Part shown: one piece after another, positions 24,504-26,460 of the stretch
Numbering within the stretch: position 1 is the stretch's first letter
How the letters are laid out: each line of letters starts with the position of its first letter
Position numbers and translations under genes: made by a program
The notes under the pieces: generated by a model
The model's input: only the letters and a program-made list of their open reading frames with translations
Database searches by the model: none
Told to the model about the DNA's origin: nothing
NCBI GenBank assembly: GCA_003480425.1
Contig: QUJA01000035.1
Span: 1-26,460 of the forward strand
Reading direction: 5' to 3'
Length of the DNA stretch: 26,460 nucleotides
Origin: Firmicutes bacterium AM31-12AC
GTDB taxonomy: Bacteria; Bacillota; Clostridia; Lachnospirales; Lachnospiraceae

Positions 24504-26354
24504 CTATAACTTAGTTCCAACCCTGCTCTCAAATATCACTCCACCGATATTCTTCTTTTCATGCTTTTTGAACATATCATATAGTAAATATGACAATTCC
24601 TTCCAATTAAACACCCCTGAATGGCAACATTTATTTCTTCTGATTGTACACTCACTAAGTCTCTCATCAAATAGTCTCCACCATACTTGATCATAATCTG
24701 TATTTCCTATAGTCTGCATATGTTGACCAAGAGTTTCACAATTACTTCGAATAATCGTGACAAAAGTACCTAAGGTTAATTCTTTATTTTCTGCATCTTT
24801 CAGTGTCACTTTTGTGCGTCCTTTTCCGAATCCTTTTATTTCAAATTCCGGCAATACCTTTTTTAGTCCTTTTATAAAGCAATCTTTCATTTGCAATTCC
24901 ATTGCTTTACAGAATAGTATCGCACAACAAGAAGCATCCATATCATGATTGATTTTATAAACCGGCTCAAGAAGATAAAATAATTTCATTCCCAACACAA
25001 CATTAGCTCTTACGCTCTGAGATAACATTTCCAAATCTTTCATTGATTTGAATCCAAATTTTTCGAGCTGTTCTTTTGATAAATCATTTTTTATAAATTC
25101 TTTGGTCAATCCTTGGATTAAATTAGTCGTATCGAACCTATAATCTAAAATTCTTTCCTTTCCCTCTGTTTTGATTGTCATAAACTGAGTAACGGATGGT
25201 AAAGCATTAGAAGCATTTAATAAGGCTTTCTTTTTTTCCTCTTCCGGCAATCCCTTTTCAATTATATTTTTAATCTCTTTAATTGCATAGATATCCATTA
25301 TTCTTTTTGCTTCACTTACACATGGAGATTTATTCCAAGCAGCTTCATCTCCTATAACATATAACCTGAACTTAGCTCTCGTTGCAGCAACATTCACGAT
25401 ATTTTTGTTTACCCATTTTATGGCACCTTCTGCTTCCCGGGAATTGTCACAGCCTAATAAGAAAATAACCTCGTTTGCTTCCTTTCCCTGGAAGGTATGG
25501 ACAGTTCCTATCCTCTTTTGATCATAGTCTAGCATATACTCCTCATTTATCTTTGTATTAGGATTATACTTACAGTACGATTTAATGTAGGACTTTATTC
25601 CAGAAATCACTGTAGTAAACGGACTAATTATGTAGAGACTGGGTTCTGGATCTTTTTCAAAAGCAACTTCTAGCATTTCACATACTTTCTTTGCTTGTTC
25701 TTCTACATAATGATTTTTATTTCCTTTTTCTTTTCCCTCAATGTTTATCCATTGTGATTTATCATATATAAATTTTTTAGCTACTTCCTTCTTTGGTGGA
25801 CGTGTTTGTTGCTTCATTATACCATTATACGACAATTGATTAGAAATCTCATACATTGGTGATATACATCTTCTATGTACAAGCAATGGACACCCAATCC
25901 ATTCTGGATAATCTGATCCATTATCTAAATATGTTCCAAATAAATTAAGCCTATCTGCAAAACTCTGTACCGAAATTGTCTTGCTTTTATACGGCTTGAT
26001 GAGCATATTATTATAGGCATGCTTCAATAGCAGCAAATCATCCGTTACTACCGGCTCTACTTGTTTTGGATCTCCAACAATAATAGCTTTTCGACTTCTA
26101 TACAATGCTCCTATTGCCATCTGTGGTTGTGCCTGTCCTGCTTCATCTACTATCAGTAAACCAATTTTACCTGGTTTTTTTACATCCTTTAATAAAGTTC
26201 CTATAGAAGCAAATGTAGAAGACATGACTGGAATAAGTAAAAAAAGAGTTTGAAACAAAGATGCAACCATATTCTCTCTATCTTCTTTATGAAATATTAT
26301 TTTTTCCTTTTCATCACCTTCTTTGAATCCCCAATACTGTGATAACGTATTAAA
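24504..26354 (-). pseudogene. 5'-truncated SF1 helicase with C-terminal HEPN-like domain
   Basis: The frame is open from 26354; the first ATG is at 26270 (588 aa). Residues from that Met hold the later motifs of a UPF1/DNA2-like SF1 helicase: LLIVDEAGQAQPQ (38-50), IIVGDPKQVEPV (64-74), GTVHTFQGKEANEVIFL (255-271) and NVAATRAK (293-300). Walker A and all earlier sequence are missing, so it cannot hydrolyse ATP as written. The 28 codons before the ATG (FNTLSQYWGFKEGDE...) still read like helicase and are stopped by TAG at 26355-26357, where unrelated DNA begins. The C-terminal 150 residues end in RRNKCCHSG (Arg545-x4-His550), the Rx4H signature of HEPN ribonucleases. Helicase-HEPN fusions fit antiviral effectors; this copy looks dead unless the HEPN part acts alone. 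Confidence 0.75.
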
Positions 26355-26388
26355 CTATAAATGAGCAAATATCGAATTTTGCACAAAC

Positions 26389-26460
26389 TTATCCCACAAA
26401 CTTAAAAGCTTCTTCGAATGAGGCGCTGCTTTTTATGAGGCGGTACAGGTTTGCAAACTG
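26389..26460 (-). CDS. C-terminal end of a protein running off the window
   Basis: The last 23 codons on the minus strand (QFANLYRLIKSSASFEEAFK..., ending FVG and TAA) are open to the window edge and look coding. The gene ends 32 nt before the helicase remnant resumes, so it may belong to whatever interrupted that gene. I do not recognise it. Confidence 0.4.
   Translation of the reverse strand, partial: QFANLYRLIKSSASFEEAFKFVG

Overview
The window reads as a chromosomal stretch from a low-GC, spore-forming-type Firmicute, most likely a gut Lachnospiraceae (Clostridia). The grounds are the AT-rich intergenic DNA, strong AGGAGG-type ribosome binding sites, a diaminopimelate dehydrogenase, an AgrC/LytTR-type two-component pair, a MerR-methyltransferase fusion, Rpn-like nuclease-family genes and a remnant resembling the Lachnospiraceae IS256 transposase. 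No rRNA, tRNA or CRISPR array was seen.

Layout. 1-4.3 kb: ridA, a membrane diguanylate cyclase with a degenerate I-site, a MerR regulator fused to a SAM methyltransferase (preceded by a 15-codon leader ORF that overlaps its start) and a PD-(D/E)XK (Rpn-like) nuclease-family gene. 4.5-12 kb: a housekeeping envelope block with the dTDP-L-rhamnose operon rfbA-rfbB-rfbD-rfbC, glmS (UDP-GlcNAc precursor), a HAD phosphatase divergent from glmS, and ddh (meso-DAP). Together these supply rhamnose, amino-sugar and peptidoglycan precursors. The rfb promoter has a dyad inside a 19-bp -35/-10 spacer, the geometry of MerR-type promoters.

12-18 kb is accessory. It holds a 39-codon membrane small ORF, an HD-domain ORF and a 1065-aa Hsp90-like (GHKL) ATPase ORF, all on the minus strand and possibly under tandem Spo0A-like boxes. 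The HD domain is split across the last two ORFs, and inserting one A in an A4 run would fuse them into a single protein of about 1270 aa. Next come a duplicated 34-bp sequence, a pRiA4b ORF-3-like zinc protein and an Rpn-family gene that has lost its nuclease core in frame.

18-21.2 kb: an AgrC-like histidine kinase, a LytTR response regulator and a VOC-fold protein, with clear terminators. 21.2-23.5 kb: a membrane-anchored Ntn (choloylglycine-type) amidase, apparently shortened internally, and an XRE-LuxR regulator broken by an in-frame TAG. The pair is bracketed by 35-bp near-identical direct repeats. 23.5-26.46 kb is a gene graveyard: two pieces of one decayed protein, the N-terminus of an IS256 transposase, and a 5'-truncated SF1 helicase whose C-terminus carries an Rx4H motif in a probable HEPN domain.

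The best candidates for new biology are the HD/Hsp90-like unit with its upstream small membrane ORF, the helicase-HEPN fusion, and the leader-peptide-coupled MerR-methyltransferase. All functional claims rest on motif reading and family memory; no searches were run.
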